Shown piece by piece: positions 1-7,804 of a stretch of DNA of 9,083 nucleotides. The position numbers were made by a program, and so were the translations under genes. The DNA comes from an uncultured Oscillibacter sp. (GTDB taxonomy: Bacteria > Bacillota > Clostridia > Oscillospirales > Oscillospiraceae): contig CABSFC010000105.1 of the NCBI GenBank assembly GCA_902476875.1, positions 1 through 9,083 on the forward strand, read 5' to 3'. The notes beneath the pieces are model-generated. The model did no database searches. It had not been told where the DNA came from and saw nothing but the letters and a program-made list of their open reading frames with translations. Within the stretch, counting starts at the first letter, position 1; every line of letters begins with the position of its first letter.

Positions 1-1
1 C

Positions 2-838
2 GCCGCCCGCGCCGCCGTGCCCGCCCGGCGGGAGCTGCCTGTGCCCCATCTTCCGGACATCGACCGCGGGGCGGACGCGCCGCGGCTGACGGTCTCCGTC
101 GCCAATGCCGCCCAGCTGACAGGGGGCCTGCTGGACCTCCGCCCCGCCCGGACCTGTGTGCCCCTGGAGCTGCTGGCCGATTTCTCCGCCCTGCCCCGGG
201 GCGAAACGGAGTGGTGCGCCATCCTGCCCCGGGTCTGGCGGGACCGGGACGAGCCGGAGCTGCGCCGCTGGCTGGACAGGGCCAGAGGGCTGGGCGTCAC
301 CGGGGTCCTGCTGGGCAACATCGGCCACCTGCCCCTGGCGCGGGACGCGGGGCTGGACCTGTACGGCGACTTCGGCCTGAACGTGTTCAACGCCCGCTCC
401 CTGGACTATCTCCGGGGCAAGGGCCTGGCCGCCGCCTGTGTGTCCTTTGAGCTGCGGTTCGCCCAGATCCGGGATATGCAAAAAATTCTGCCCGCCGAGG
501 CCATCGTCTACGGCCGTCTGCCGCTGATGATCACGGAGAACTGCCTGATCGAAAACAGCGGCGGCTGCCGCTGCGACCGGCCCAATTTCCTGAACGACCG
601 CACCGGCGCGGCCTTCCCCCTGCTGCCGGCCTACGGCCACCGCACCGAGGTCCAGAACAGCAAAGTCCTGTGGCTGGCGGACCGGCCAGACTGGAGGCGT
701 CTGGGGCTCTCCTTTGCCCGGCTCCGATTCACCACGGAAGCGCCGGAGGTGTGCGCCCGGGTGTTCCGGGGATATCTGGAGGGCGCGGCGGCTCCCGGGG
801 GATTTACCCGGGGCCTGTATGAGCGGGGCGTGGAGTAA
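2..838 (+). CDS. U32-family peptidase-like protein, C-terminal part (5' end outside window)
   Basis: The frame is open to the left edge, so the gene begins upstream; the GTG at 17 is probably not its start. About 278 residues are visible. The U32 pattern can be read in order: a TIM-barrel-like stretch (GVLLGNIGHL, then the D-x-G-LNVFNARSL strand), a CVSFELRFAQI segment, and the core VYGRLPLMITENC followed by a cysteine-rich GGCRC loop and NDRTGAAFPL. Cysteine codons at 542, 566 and 572 are the likely metal-site cysteines of this family. Known U32 members (RlhA, TrhP, UbiU/UbiV) are Fe-S proteins acting in RNA hydroxylation or cofactor synthesis, while others are annotated as collagenase-like peptidases; which role applies here cannot be told. 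The gene converges on queH across the repeat region, and no clean terminator of its own follows the stop. Family assignment is good, function open. Confidence 0.85.
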   Translation, partial: AARAAVPARRELPVPHLPDIDRGADAPRLTVSVANAAQLTGGLLDLRPARTCVPLELLADFSALPRGETEWCAILPRVWRDRDEPELRRWLDRARGLGVTGVLLGNIGHLPLARDAGLDLYGDFGLNVFNARSLDYLRGKGLAAACVSFELRFAQIRDMQKILPAEAIVYGRLPLMITENCLIENSGGCRCDRPNFLNDRTGAAFPLLPAYGHRTEVQNSKVLWLADRPDWRRLGLSFARLRFTTEAPEVCARVFRGYLEGAAAPGGFTRGLYERGVE

Positions 839-842
839 GGGA

Positions 843-1150
843 GTTGCACCCCCCATTTTCTTTTCGGTTGCGCCGAAAAGAAAACGGGCCGTGCACGGTC
901 CAAAAGAAAAGGCGCTTTGCGGCCAGAAATTTCCCCTTGCGGGAAAATTTGGCCGAAATGCGGGGGCCGTGCGAATCAGGTCGGCGCGAACTTGCCGGGC
1001 TTTATCCGGCCGCGCTATACGCCGGCGTCCGGTAGGGCGTTCAAGCCGCATTTGGGACGTTGGGTGGTGGTTCGGGGTGCTTGTCGCAAGGGCTTTATCA
1101 ACCCACCCGTTCATTCCGCTTCGCTATGAACTCCGTGGGCGATATAATAC
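843..1150 (+). repeat. Structured non-coding element, copy A (inverted partner of 1377-1681)
   Basis: The first ~180 bases match the reverse complement of the right-hand copy almost base for base; later parts match more weakly but still line up (GCCGCA, CGTTG, CGCAAGGGC, then GTGGGCGATATAA against GTTGGGTATAAA). Strong local structure sits in the conserved half. A perfect 12-bp stem TTTTCTTTTCGG / CCGAAAAGAAAA with loop TTGCG lies at 856-884. The palindrome CCGTGCACGG lies at 889-898. A stem-loop at 921-954 (GGCCAGAAATTTCCC against GGGAAAATTTGGCC) is identical in both copies. No plausible reading frame or ribosome binding site is present. It starts 5 bases after the stop of the U32 gene. It may be a dispersed MITE-like repeat or a structured RNA; the element's outer limits are approximate. 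Confidence 0.75.
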
Positions 1151-1156
1151 AGCCTT

Positions 1157-1228
1157 TGTAGGGGCGGATAGTATCCGCCCGGTTTCAGCCAATACCTGTG
1201 CTCGGGCGGATGCTATCCGCCCCTACAA
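1157..1228. repeat. 72-bp palindromic module (GTAGGGGCGGATA type)
   Basis: The arms TTGTAGGGGCGGATAGTATC... (1157-1181) and ...GATGCTATCCGCCCCTACAA (1204-1228) are inverted copies with one mismatch over about 25 bases, separated by about 22 bases. Each arm contains a shorter palindrome (GGGCGGATA next to TATCCGCCC), so each can also fold on its own. Modules of this wording are, from general knowledge, frequent between genes in GC-rich gut Clostridia. No protein is encoded. It sits immediately after copy A of the larger element, between the two inverted copies. Confidence 0.85.
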
Positions 1229-1252
1229 TGGATTTTGATACGTTTCCGCATA

Positions 1253-1305
1253 CCAGCGGCGGGGCGAGGGCGCCACCCGTGCCCCGGATGGGGTACGCCC
1301 TACGG
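1253..1305 (-). repeat. GC-rich GTAGGGCG-type module, minus orientation
   Basis: Read on the minus strand this block begins CCGTAGGGCGTACCCC and runs into a GC-rich stretch containing the short fold CCCC-ATC-CGGGG. Its first ten bases, CCGTAGGGCG, occur again in inverted orientation at 1348-1357, 42 bases away. It shares the GTAGGGCG wording with 1032-1039 and with the neighbouring palindromic modules. It looks like one more member of the same group of intergenic repeats; its far limit is uncertain. Confidence 0.6.
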
Positions 1306-1347
1306 ACCATGTTTGCCATCACCGAAATCATTCCTATTGTAATTACC

Positions 1348-1375
1348 CCGTAGGGCGGACCGCCCCGGTCCGCCG
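1348..1375 (+). repeat. GTAGGGCGGACC hairpin module
   Basis: CCGTAGGGCG is followed by a perfect 8-bp stem, GGCGGACC / GGTCCGCC, with loop GCCCC (1354-1374). It lies directly at the inner end of copy B, much as the 1157-1228 palindrome lies at the inner end of copy A, so each large copy is capped by a GTAGGG-type palindrome. No T-tract follows on the plus strand, so it does not read as a terminator. Confidence 0.65.
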
Positions 1376-1376
1376 T

Positions 1377-1681
1377 TTATACCCAACGTGGAATAACAGC
1401 CCACGTAGCGGCAGCGGGGCGGTTGCGCAGGCCCTTGCGTCGATATCCACAAATCCGCACACAACGTTTCAACTTGCGGCCTAAACGGCGGACAATTGCC
1501 AACGTTCAGCGCAGCCGGATAAAGTTCATCAAATCCGCGCCATCCCGATTCGCACGGCCCAAATATTTCGGCCAAATTTTCCCGCAAGGGGAAATTTCTG
1601 GCCGCAAGGCGTTTTTCTTTTGGACCGTGCACGGCCCGTTTTCTTTTCGGCGCAACCGAAAAGAAAATGGGGGATGCAGCC
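1377..1681 (-). repeat. Structured non-coding element, copy B (inverted partner of 843-1150)
   Basis: On the minus strand this begins GCTGCATCCCCCATTTTC and follows copy A closely: the 12-bp stem hairpin TTTTCTTTTCGG / CCGAAAAGAAAA (1639-1667), the CCGTGCACGG palindrome (1624-1633) and the 34-base stem-loop at 1570-1603 are all present. Identity is highest over the outer ~180 bases and falls towards the centre, where only blocks such as GCCGCA, AACGTTG and CGCAAGGGCC still align. The outermost bases also agree (GGAG then TGCA on both sides). It ends about 90 bases downstream of the queH stop. The gap 1682-1770 holds only a weak 5-bp stem (CCGCT-GGAC-AGCGG) and no T-tract. Confidence 0.75.
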
Positions 1682-1770
1682 TCCCCGCATATCTCTGCCG
1701 TCCGTCCCCGCCGGTCTACCGATGGTCCGCCGCCGCTGGACAGCGGGGAAGAGTTCCAGTATAAAATAGA

Positions 1771-2337
1771 TCAGCCCTCCGCGAATCTGGCCCTGTCCCG
1801 GTCGATCTGCTTCTGGTAGCGGTCGGCCTCGGAGAACACGCAGCCGCAGTATTTCTGCATGTAAAAGCCCAACTCCCGGGCATGTTGGTTGCCGGCGCGG
1901 AAATTGGGGCGGAAGTCCCGGTACAAAAATTCCACGCCGTACTGCCTGGCGTACCGCTCCGCCGCCCGGGCGATGCCGTCGTGGTCCTGATACAGGCTGG
2001 CGAGCAGGGTGGAGGTAAAGGCGGTGAAGCCGTGCTCGGCGGCGTATTTCGCCGCGCCCTCGATGCGGTGCTCATAGCAGTACGCGCAGCGGTGGTCGAT
2101 GTCCCCGGCCACATGGCGGACAAAATCCTTCAGGCCGTAGTCCTCCCGCACCCGGACCTCCATACCGATGGTGGGGGCGTACTCCAGCAGGCAGTCCCGC
2201 CGGGCCTGGTACTCCTTCCAGGGGTGGATGTTGGGATTATACCAGAAAGCCACCGGCTCAATGCCCTCGGCCCGGAGGGGGTCGATGCAGCTCAGGGAGC
2301 AGGGGGCGCAGCAGGTGTGCATCAGAACAGTTTCCAT
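1771..2337 (-). CDS. queH: Epoxyqueuosine reductase QueH
   Basis: The protein is 188 residues, typical of the QueH (former DUF208) family. It reduces epoxyqueuosine to queuosine at the wobble base of tRNAs with GUN anticodons, a cytoplasmic Fe-S reaction that replaces the cobalamin-dependent QueG. Visible family marks are the N-terminal HTCCAPCS with C9, C10 and C13, the WYNPNIHP segment near 32-39, RRDCLLEYA near 46-54, the CAYCYEHR motif with C84 and C87, TSTLLASLYQDH near 108-119, and KYCGC with C164 and C166. The CC and CxxC cysteines are the expected cluster and metal ligands. I chose ATG 2337 because it has GAGGG six bases upstream and places the CC motif at residue 9; the frame stays open to 2490, but that extension has no family features and covers the promoter. 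The gene is divergent from the activase operon and appears to be transcribed alone. Confidence 0.95.
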   Translation of the reverse strand: METVLMHTCCAPCSLSCIDPLRAEGIEPVAFWYNPNIHPWKEYQARRDCLLEYAPTIGMEVRVREDYGLKDFVRHVAGDIDHRCAYCYEHRIEGAAKYAAEHGFTAFTSTLLASLYQDHDGIARAAERYARQYGVEFLYRDFRPNFRAGNQHARELGFYMQKYCGCVFSEADRYQKQIDRDRARFAEG

Positions 2338-2368
2338 GAGTATCCCTCGTTTCAGCATGATTGGGACA

Positions 2369-2396
2369 AGTATAACATAAATTTTGAAAAAGGCAA
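2369..2396 (-). promoter_or_regulatory. Probable sigma-70-type promoter for queH
   Basis: On the minus strand, TTGCCT (2396-2391) and TATACT (2374-2369) are separated by 16 bases. Transcription would start near 2362, giving a short leader of about 25 bases that contains the GAGGG binding site. The surrounding sequence is AT-rich compared with the genes. The -35 box matches the consensus only in part. Confidence 0.55.
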
Positions 2397-2456
2397 AGGG
2401 GCGGAACGTTTTCACTTTCTTAACAGTTTCTTTACAACCTGGAAAGATATTAACGA

Positions 2457-2485
2457 TTGCACATTCTGTCGAAAAAGTGTATGAT
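2457..2485 (+). promoter_or_regulatory. Sigma-70-type promoter of the activase operon
   Basis: TTGCAC (2457-2462) and TATGAT (2480-2485) are separated by exactly 17 bases, close to the consensus at both boxes. The expected start is near 2492, which leaves a leader of about 69 bases before TTG 2561. The region is shared with the divergent queH promoter, about 60 bases away, so the two genes could be regulated together. Confidence 0.75.
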
Positions 2486-2507
2486 ACCAACTAATGTGGC
2501 ATCTTGT

Positions 2508-2536
2508 GGTTATCCGCTGAAAGTGGCGGAGTAACC
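2508..2536 (+). promoter_or_regulatory. Stem-loop in the 5' leader of the activase operon
   Basis: GGTTATCCGC (2508-2517) pairs with GCGGAGTAACC (2526-2536): ten base pairs with one unpaired G and an 8-base loop. It lies between the predicted transcription start and the ribosome binding site, ending about 10 bases before AAGGAGG. There is no T-tract after it, so it is not a terminator. It could stabilise the 5' end of the message or bind a regulator; the sequence alone does not decide. Confidence 0.5.
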
Positions 2537-2545
2537 GTTTACCTG

Positions 2546-2552
2546 AAGGAGG
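2546..2552 (+). promoter_or_regulatory. Ribosome binding site fixing the TTG start at 2561
   Basis: A full AAGGAGG lies eight bases upstream of TTG 2561. The resulting protein begins MKVGLDVGSTT, so the phosphate-binding motif starts at residue 4, as in HgdC-type activators. The earlier in-frame TTG at 2504 has no such site and would add 19 residues without family character. Confidence 0.85.
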
Positions 2553-2560
2553 AAACAGCG

Positions 2561-5485
2561 TTGAAAGTAGGTCTTGACGTGGGGTCCACCACCATCAAGT
2601 GCGTGGTGCTGGACGAAGCGGACAACATCTTATACAGTACATACGAGCGGCATTTCAGCCATATTCTGGAAAAATCCGAGGAGCTGCTGCGCCGGGTGGC
2701 GGAGCGGTATACGCCGAAAGCGGAGCTGGCCATCTCCGGCTCCGCCGGCATGGGCATGGCGGACAGCGTGGATGTGCCCTTCGTGCAGGAGGTGTTCGCC
2801 ACCCGGGTGGCCGCCAACCGGCTGGCCCCGGGCACGGACTGCATCATCGAGCTGGGCGGCGAGGACGCCAAGATCCTGTTCCTTACCGGCGGCACAGAGG
2901 TCCGCATGAACGGCTCCTGCGCCGGCGGCACCGGCGCGTTTATCGACCAGATGGCGACCCTTTTGAAAATGAGCGCCGACGAGATGGATGCCGCCGCCCA
3001 GAAGGCGGAAAAGACGTATACCATCGCGTCCCGCTGCGGCGTGTTCGCCAAGAGCGACGTGCAGCCCCTCATCAACCAGGGCGCCAGGGCGGAGGACATC
3101 GCCGCCAGCATCTACCAGGCGGTGGTGAACCAGACCATCGCGGGCCTGGCCCAGGGACGGCCCATCCAGGGCAACGTGCTGTACCTCGGCGGGCCGCTGA
3201 CCTTCTCCAGCGTCCTGCGGAAGAGCTTCGACAAGACCCTGGGCGTGACGGGCACCTGCCCGGAGAACAGCCTGCTGTTCGTGGCTCTGGGCGCGGCGTT
3301 CTACTCCGACCAGGAGTTTGACCTGAAGGAGGTGGCGGACCGGCTCCAGGCCCACGGCGCGTCCGAGACCTACCGCAGCCAGCCCGCTCTGTTCAACAAT
3401 CAGGAGGAATACGAGACGTTCCGGGCCCGGCACGCGAAAGCCGCCGTACCCCGGATGCCCTTCGGCCCGGACTACGCGGCTCCGGTACATATCGGCATCG
3501 ACTCCGGTTCCACCACCGTGAAGCTGGTGGTCATCGACGAGGACGCCCGCATCCTGTTCACCGACTACCGCCCCAACCTGGGCAACCCCGTGCCCCTGAT
3601 CCGGGAGGTCCTGCAGAAGCTCTATGACGAGCATCCGGCCCTGCACGTGGCCTCCGTCACCACCACCGGCTACGGCGAGGACCTGGCGAAAAACGCCTTC
3701 CACGCGGACTTCGGCGTGGTGGAGACCGTGGCCCACTTCACCGCCGCCCGGCACTTCCTGCCCAATGTGGACTTTATCATCGATATCGGCGGTCAGGATA
3801 TGAAGTGCTTCAAGATCGAGGACGGCGCCATCAGCAACATCTTCCTGAACGAAGCCTGCTCCTCCGGCTGCGGCAGCTTCCTCCAGACCTTCGCCCAGGC
3901 GCTGGGCTATGACGTGCGGGAGTTCGCCAAGCTGGGCCTGTTCGCCGACCGGCCCGTGGACCTGGGCAGCCGCTGCACCGTGTTCATGAACTCCAGCGTG
4001 AAGCAGGCCCAGAAGGACGGGGCCACCATCGAAAATATCTCCGCGGGCCTGTCCATCTCCGTGGTGAAAAACGCCATCTACAAAGTCATCCGCGCCGCCT
4101 CCCCCGAGGAGCTGGGCAGGAACATCGTGGTTCAAGGCGGCACGTTCTACAATGAGGCGGTCCTCCGGGCCTTTGAGAAGGAGATGGGCGTGGAGGTCAT
4201 CCGGCCCGACATCGCGGGCCTGATGGGCGCCTACGGCGCGGCGCTGTATGGTCGGGGCAGGGCTGGCCGCGGTCAGACCAGCCAACTTCTGGACCGGGAG
4301 GCCCTGGCGAATTTCCGCCAGGAGACCCGCAGCGAGGTCTGCGGCCGCTGCGGCAACAACTGCCAGCTGACCATCAACACCTTTGCCGACGGCGGCACCT
4401 TCATCAGCGGCAACCGCTGCGACCGCCCCGTCACCGGCAAGGCGGACACCGGCGAGCGGAACCTCTATGAGTACAAGCGTAAGCTGATCCTGAGCTACAA
4501 GCCCGTTCCCGGCAGGCGGGGCAAGATCGGCCTGCCCCTGTGCCTGAACTTCTGGGAGCTGCTGCCCTTCTGGCATACGTTTTTCACCAAGCTGGGCTTT
4601 GCCGTGTACCACAGCCCCCTCAGCAGCCGGGACCTGTATCTGAAGGGGCAGGGGACCATCCCCAGCGACACGGCCTGCTTTCCGGCGAAGCTGGCCCACG
4701 GTCACATCCAGTTCCTCAGCAAGCTGGGCCTGGACGCCATCTTCTATCCCTGCATGACCTACAACATCGACGAGGGCCTGGGCGACAACAACTACAACTG
4801 CCCCGTGGTGGCCTATTACCCGGAGGTCATCGCCGGCAACTGCCCGGAGATCAGGGATACCAAGTTCATCTACGACTACGTGGGCATTCACCGGCCCAAG
4901 GACTTCAACCGGAAGATGTACGCCATTCTGGGCAAGTACTTTACGGGCATCTCCAAAAAGGAGATCCGGGAGGCTGCCGACGCGGCCTATGCCGAGTACG
5001 CCAACCACATGGCCCTGATCCGCAAGGAGGGCGAGCGCATCATCGACCAGGCCCGGGCGGAGGGCCGCCGCATCATCGTGCTGGCGGGCCGGCCCTACCA
5101 CGTGGACCCGGAGGTCAACCACGGCATCGACACCCTGATCACCCGCTTCGGCGCGGCGGTGGTGACGGAGGACTCCATCTCCAACCGGGTGGAGAAGTTC
5201 CCCACCACGGTGCTGAACCAGTGGACTTATCACTCCCGCCTGTACGCGGCGGCGAAATACTGCTGCTCTCAGAAGGACTGTGATCTGGTGCACCTGGTCA
5301 GCTTCGGCTGCGGCGTGGACGCCATCACCTCCGACGAGACCCGGGAGATTTTGCAGGCGGGCGGCAAGCTGTATACCCAACTGAAGATCGACGAGATCAC
5401 CAACCTGGGCGCGGTGCGCATCCGCCTGCGGAGCCTGTTCGCCGCCCTGGACGAACAGGACGAAAAACGCGAAAAGGAGGCGTGA
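2561..5485 (+). CDS. Tandem 2-hydroxyacyl-CoA dehydratase activase with DUF2229 region
   Basis: A 974-residue cytoplasmic protein. Domain 1 (about 1-270) is a BadF/BadG/BcrA/HgdC-type ATPase: GLDVGSTTIK at 4-13, ELGGEDAK at 97-104, C120 in NGSCAGGTGAF, C159 in SRCGVFAKSDV, and YLGGPL near 215. Domain 2 (about 310-570) repeats this: GIDSGSTTVK at 312-321, DIGGQDMK at 408-415, C433 in NEACSSGCGSF and C472 in SRCTVFMNSSV. A cysteine linker follows (C594, C597, C601, C620), then the DUF2229 region from about 654 (LPLCLNFWELLPFW, SDTACFPAKLAHGH, PCMTYN) and a C-terminal stretch with LAGRPYHVDPEVNHGID. In the known system (HgdC) such activators use ATP to push an electron from a [4Fe-4S] cluster into a dehydratase. 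Related proteins are often about 1400 residues with a dehydratase-like half fused on; here that half is the next gene. The substrate is unknown. Confidence 0.93.
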   Translation: MKVGLDVGSTTIKCVVLDEADNILYSTYERHFSHILEKSEELLRRVAERYTPKAELAISGSAGMGMADSVDVPFVQEVFATRVAANRLAPGTDCIIELGGEDAKILFLTGGTEVRMNGSCAGGTGAFIDQMATLLKMSADEMDAAAQKAEKTYTIASRCGVFAKSDVQPLINQGARAEDIAASIYQAVVNQTIAGLAQGRPIQGNVLYLGGPLTFSSVLRKSFDKTLGVTGTCPENSLLFVALGAAFYSDQEFDLKEVADRLQAHGASETYRSQPALFNNQEEYETFRARHAKAAVPRMPFGPDYAAPVHIGIDSGSTTVKLVVIDEDARILFTDYRPNLGNPVPLIREVLQKLYDEHPALHVASVTTTGYGEDLAKNAFHADFGVVETVAHFTAARHFLPNVDFIIDIGGQDMKCFKIEDGAISNIFLNEACSSGCGSFLQTFAQALGYDVREFAKLGLFADRPVDLGSRCTVFMNSSVKQAQKDGATIENISAGLSISVVKNAIYKVIRAASPEELGRNIVVQGGTFYNEAVLRAFEKEMGVEVIRPDIAGLMGAYGAALYGRGRAGRGQTSQLLDREALANFRQETRSEVCGRCGNNCQLTINTFADGGTFISGNRCDRPVTGKADTGERNLYEYKRKLILSYKPVPGRRGKIGLPLCLNFWELLPFWHTFFTKLGFAVYHSPLSSRDLYLKGQGTIPSDTACFPAKLAHGHIQFLSKLGLDAIFYPCMTYNIDEGLGDNNYNCPVVAYYPEVIAGNCPEIRDTKFIYDYVGIHRPKDFNRKMYAILGKYFTGISKKEIREAADAAYAEYANHMALIRKEGERIIDQARAEGRRIIVLAGRPYHVDPEVNHGIDTLITRFGAAVVTEDSISNRVEKFPTTVLNQWTYHSRLYAAAKYCCSQKDCDLVHLVSFGCGVDAITSDETREILQAGGKLYTQLKIDEITNLGAVRIRLRSLFAALDEQDEKREKEA

Positions 5486-5489
5486 CCGC

Positions 5490-6799
<1,310 letters not shown>

Positions 6800-6803
<4 letters not shown>

Positions 6804-7378
6804 AAGTCTGCGTCCTCATGGGCAGCCCCCGGAAGCAGGGGAATACCGCCGCGTTGCTGACGCCTTTTTGCGAAGAGCTGCGAAGCGGCGGGGCGAAGGT
6901 GGAAACGGTTTGGCTGTACGACCGGGACATCCGTCCCTGCGTGGCCTGCCGGGCTTGTCAAAGGGATTGGACCGGCTTCGGCTGCTCCCAAAGGGATGAT
7001 ACACAGGCGATTTTCGACCTGGTGCTGGACAGTGATTTGATCGTCCTGGCGACGCCCATCTACTCCTGGTACTGCACGCCGCCCATGAAAGCCCTGCTGG
7101 ACCGGCTGGTGTACGGCATGAACAAGTTCTACGGCGAGACAAAGGGACCTTCTCTGTGGGAGGGGAAGGCCGTGGCGCTTCTGGAGACCTGCGGCTACCG
7201 GATTGAAAAGGGCTGCGGGCTTTTCGAGGAGGGTATGCGGCGCTACTGCAAGCACTCCGGCCTGCGGTATCTGGGCAGCCACGCCGAGCGGCACCTGGGC
7301 TACGACACCGCGTTCATGGACGCGGAGAAGGAGGCCCGGACCCGTGCCTTTGCCCGGGAACTGCTGGATATGGTTTGA
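6800..7378 (+). CDS. Flavodoxin-fold iron-sulfur flavoprotein-like oxidoreductase
   Basis: A 192-residue protein of the NADPH-dependent FMN reductase / Isf-like group. The FMN phosphate loop GSPRKQGNT is at 8-16, the cysteine cluster C47-x2-C50-x2-C53-x8-C62 is followed by QRDDTQAIFD, and TPIYSWYCTPPMKALLDR lies at 85-102. In archaeal Isf a closely similar compact cysteine motif holds a [4Fe-4S] cluster beside FMN; here the last spacer is slightly longer, so cluster binding is likely but not certain. The start ATG overlaps the preceding stop as ATGA and has only a weak GA-rich binding site, which points to translational coupling with the dehydratase-like gene. A strong terminator follows 4 bases after the stop. 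A reasonable inference is that it carries electrons to the activase; a general quinone or flavin reductase role is the alternative. Confidence 0.88.
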
Positions 7379-7382
7379 AAGG

Positions 7383-7415
7383 GAGGAGCTGTCCTTTGAC
7401 AGCTCCTCTTTTTTT
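7383..7415 (+). terminator. Rho-independent terminator of the activase operon
   Basis: A perfect 11-bp stem, GAGGAGCTGTC / GACAGCTCCTC, with loop CTTT is followed by seven T residues. It begins four bases after the flavoprotein stop codon and closes the three-gene operon. Confidence 0.95.
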
Positions 7416-7446
7416 GCGGCGTTCCCAGAGCTGACATAGGATAATA

Positions 7447-7489
7447 AATGCACAAAAAGGCAAAACGCCTTTTTGTGCATTGTTTTTTT
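7447..7489 (+). terminator. Second hairpin with T-tract, terminator-like
   Basis: A perfect 15-bp stem, AATGCACAAAAAGGC / GCCTTTTTGTGCATT, with loop AAAAC (7462-7466) is followed by G and seven T residues. It lies 31 bases after the operon terminator with no gene between. It could be a back-up terminator, the end of a transcript lost by insertion, or a structure at the edge of the accessory region. The in-frame ATG at 7448 inside it is not a credible start. Confidence 0.8.
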
Positions 7490-7528
7490 ATTTTCGACAA
7501 TATTTCCGGCGGAAGGAGGCAAAGAAGA

Positions 7529-7792
7529 ATGAGCGTGAAACAGAAAGCTCTGACCCTGCAGGATCGCAAAGTTCTTGCGGAGCGGTGGAGCAACGGAGAC
7601 AGCGCCGTAGTGATCGCGGTGGAGATGGGCTTCTCCCCCTCCGCTATCTACGCGGAACTGCGGAGGGGTGACACCGGGGAACTGGACGAAAACAAGCGGC
7701 CCAGGTACGACCCGGAGCTGGGCCAGACCGTGTACCAGCGGAATTTGAGGAGCCGGGGGAACCGCAGCCGGAGACAGGCTGCCCAGAATTGA
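7529..7792 (+). CDS. Small helix-turn-helix protein, IS30 transposase N-terminus-like
   Basis: An 87-residue protein starting at ATG 7529, nine bases after AAGGAGG (7513-7519). Residues 8-46 read as the helix-turn-helix found at the N-terminus of IS30-type transposases: LTLQDRKVLAERWSNGDS, then a recognition part near 36-46 (SPSAIYAELRRG). The rest (Y60, TVYQRNLRSRGNRSRRQ) is basic, as expected for DNA binding. No DDE catalytic domain follows, so it is not a transposase, nor obviously a broken one, because the next gene has its own binding site 1-6 bases beyond the stop. Small proteins of this sort are often found in phages and integrative elements, probably as regulators. It leads a tight group of accessory genes. 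Confidence 0.75.
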   Translation: MSVKQKALTLQDRKVLAERWSNGDSAVVIAVEMGFSPSAIYAELRRGDTGELDENKRPRYDPELGQTVYQRNLRSRGNRSRRQAAQN

Positions 7793-7804
7793 GGAGGGAT
7801 AACA

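Noticed and set aside
856..884. The TTTTCTTTTCGG hairpin as a terminator for the U32 gene.
   Set aside because: The stem is followed by CGGGCC rather than a T-tract on either strand, and the same hairpin recurs in copy B, so it belongs to the repeat.
714..1238. Open frames running through the repeat region (such as 714-1238 on plus and 1300-1632 on minus).
   Set aside because: They read through the inverted repeat copies, both starting or passing the same repeat-derived peptide, have no ribosome binding site, and show no protein-like composition.
839..1770. CRISPR array or tRNA gene in the non-coding region.
   Set aside because: The repeats are inverted and not evenly spaced direct repeats with unique spacers, and no cloverleaf with tRNA-conserved bases was seen.
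2338..2490. N-terminal extension of QueH up to an ATG at 2490.
   Set aside because: It overlaps the promoter region, lacks family similarity, and the ATG at 2337 has a proper binding site and puts the CC motif where the family has it.
7448..7528. Upstream ATG at 7448 as start of the helix-turn-helix gene.
   Set aside because: It lies inside the 15-bp terminator-like stem and lacks a binding site, whereas ATG 7529 has AAGGAGG nine bases upstream.
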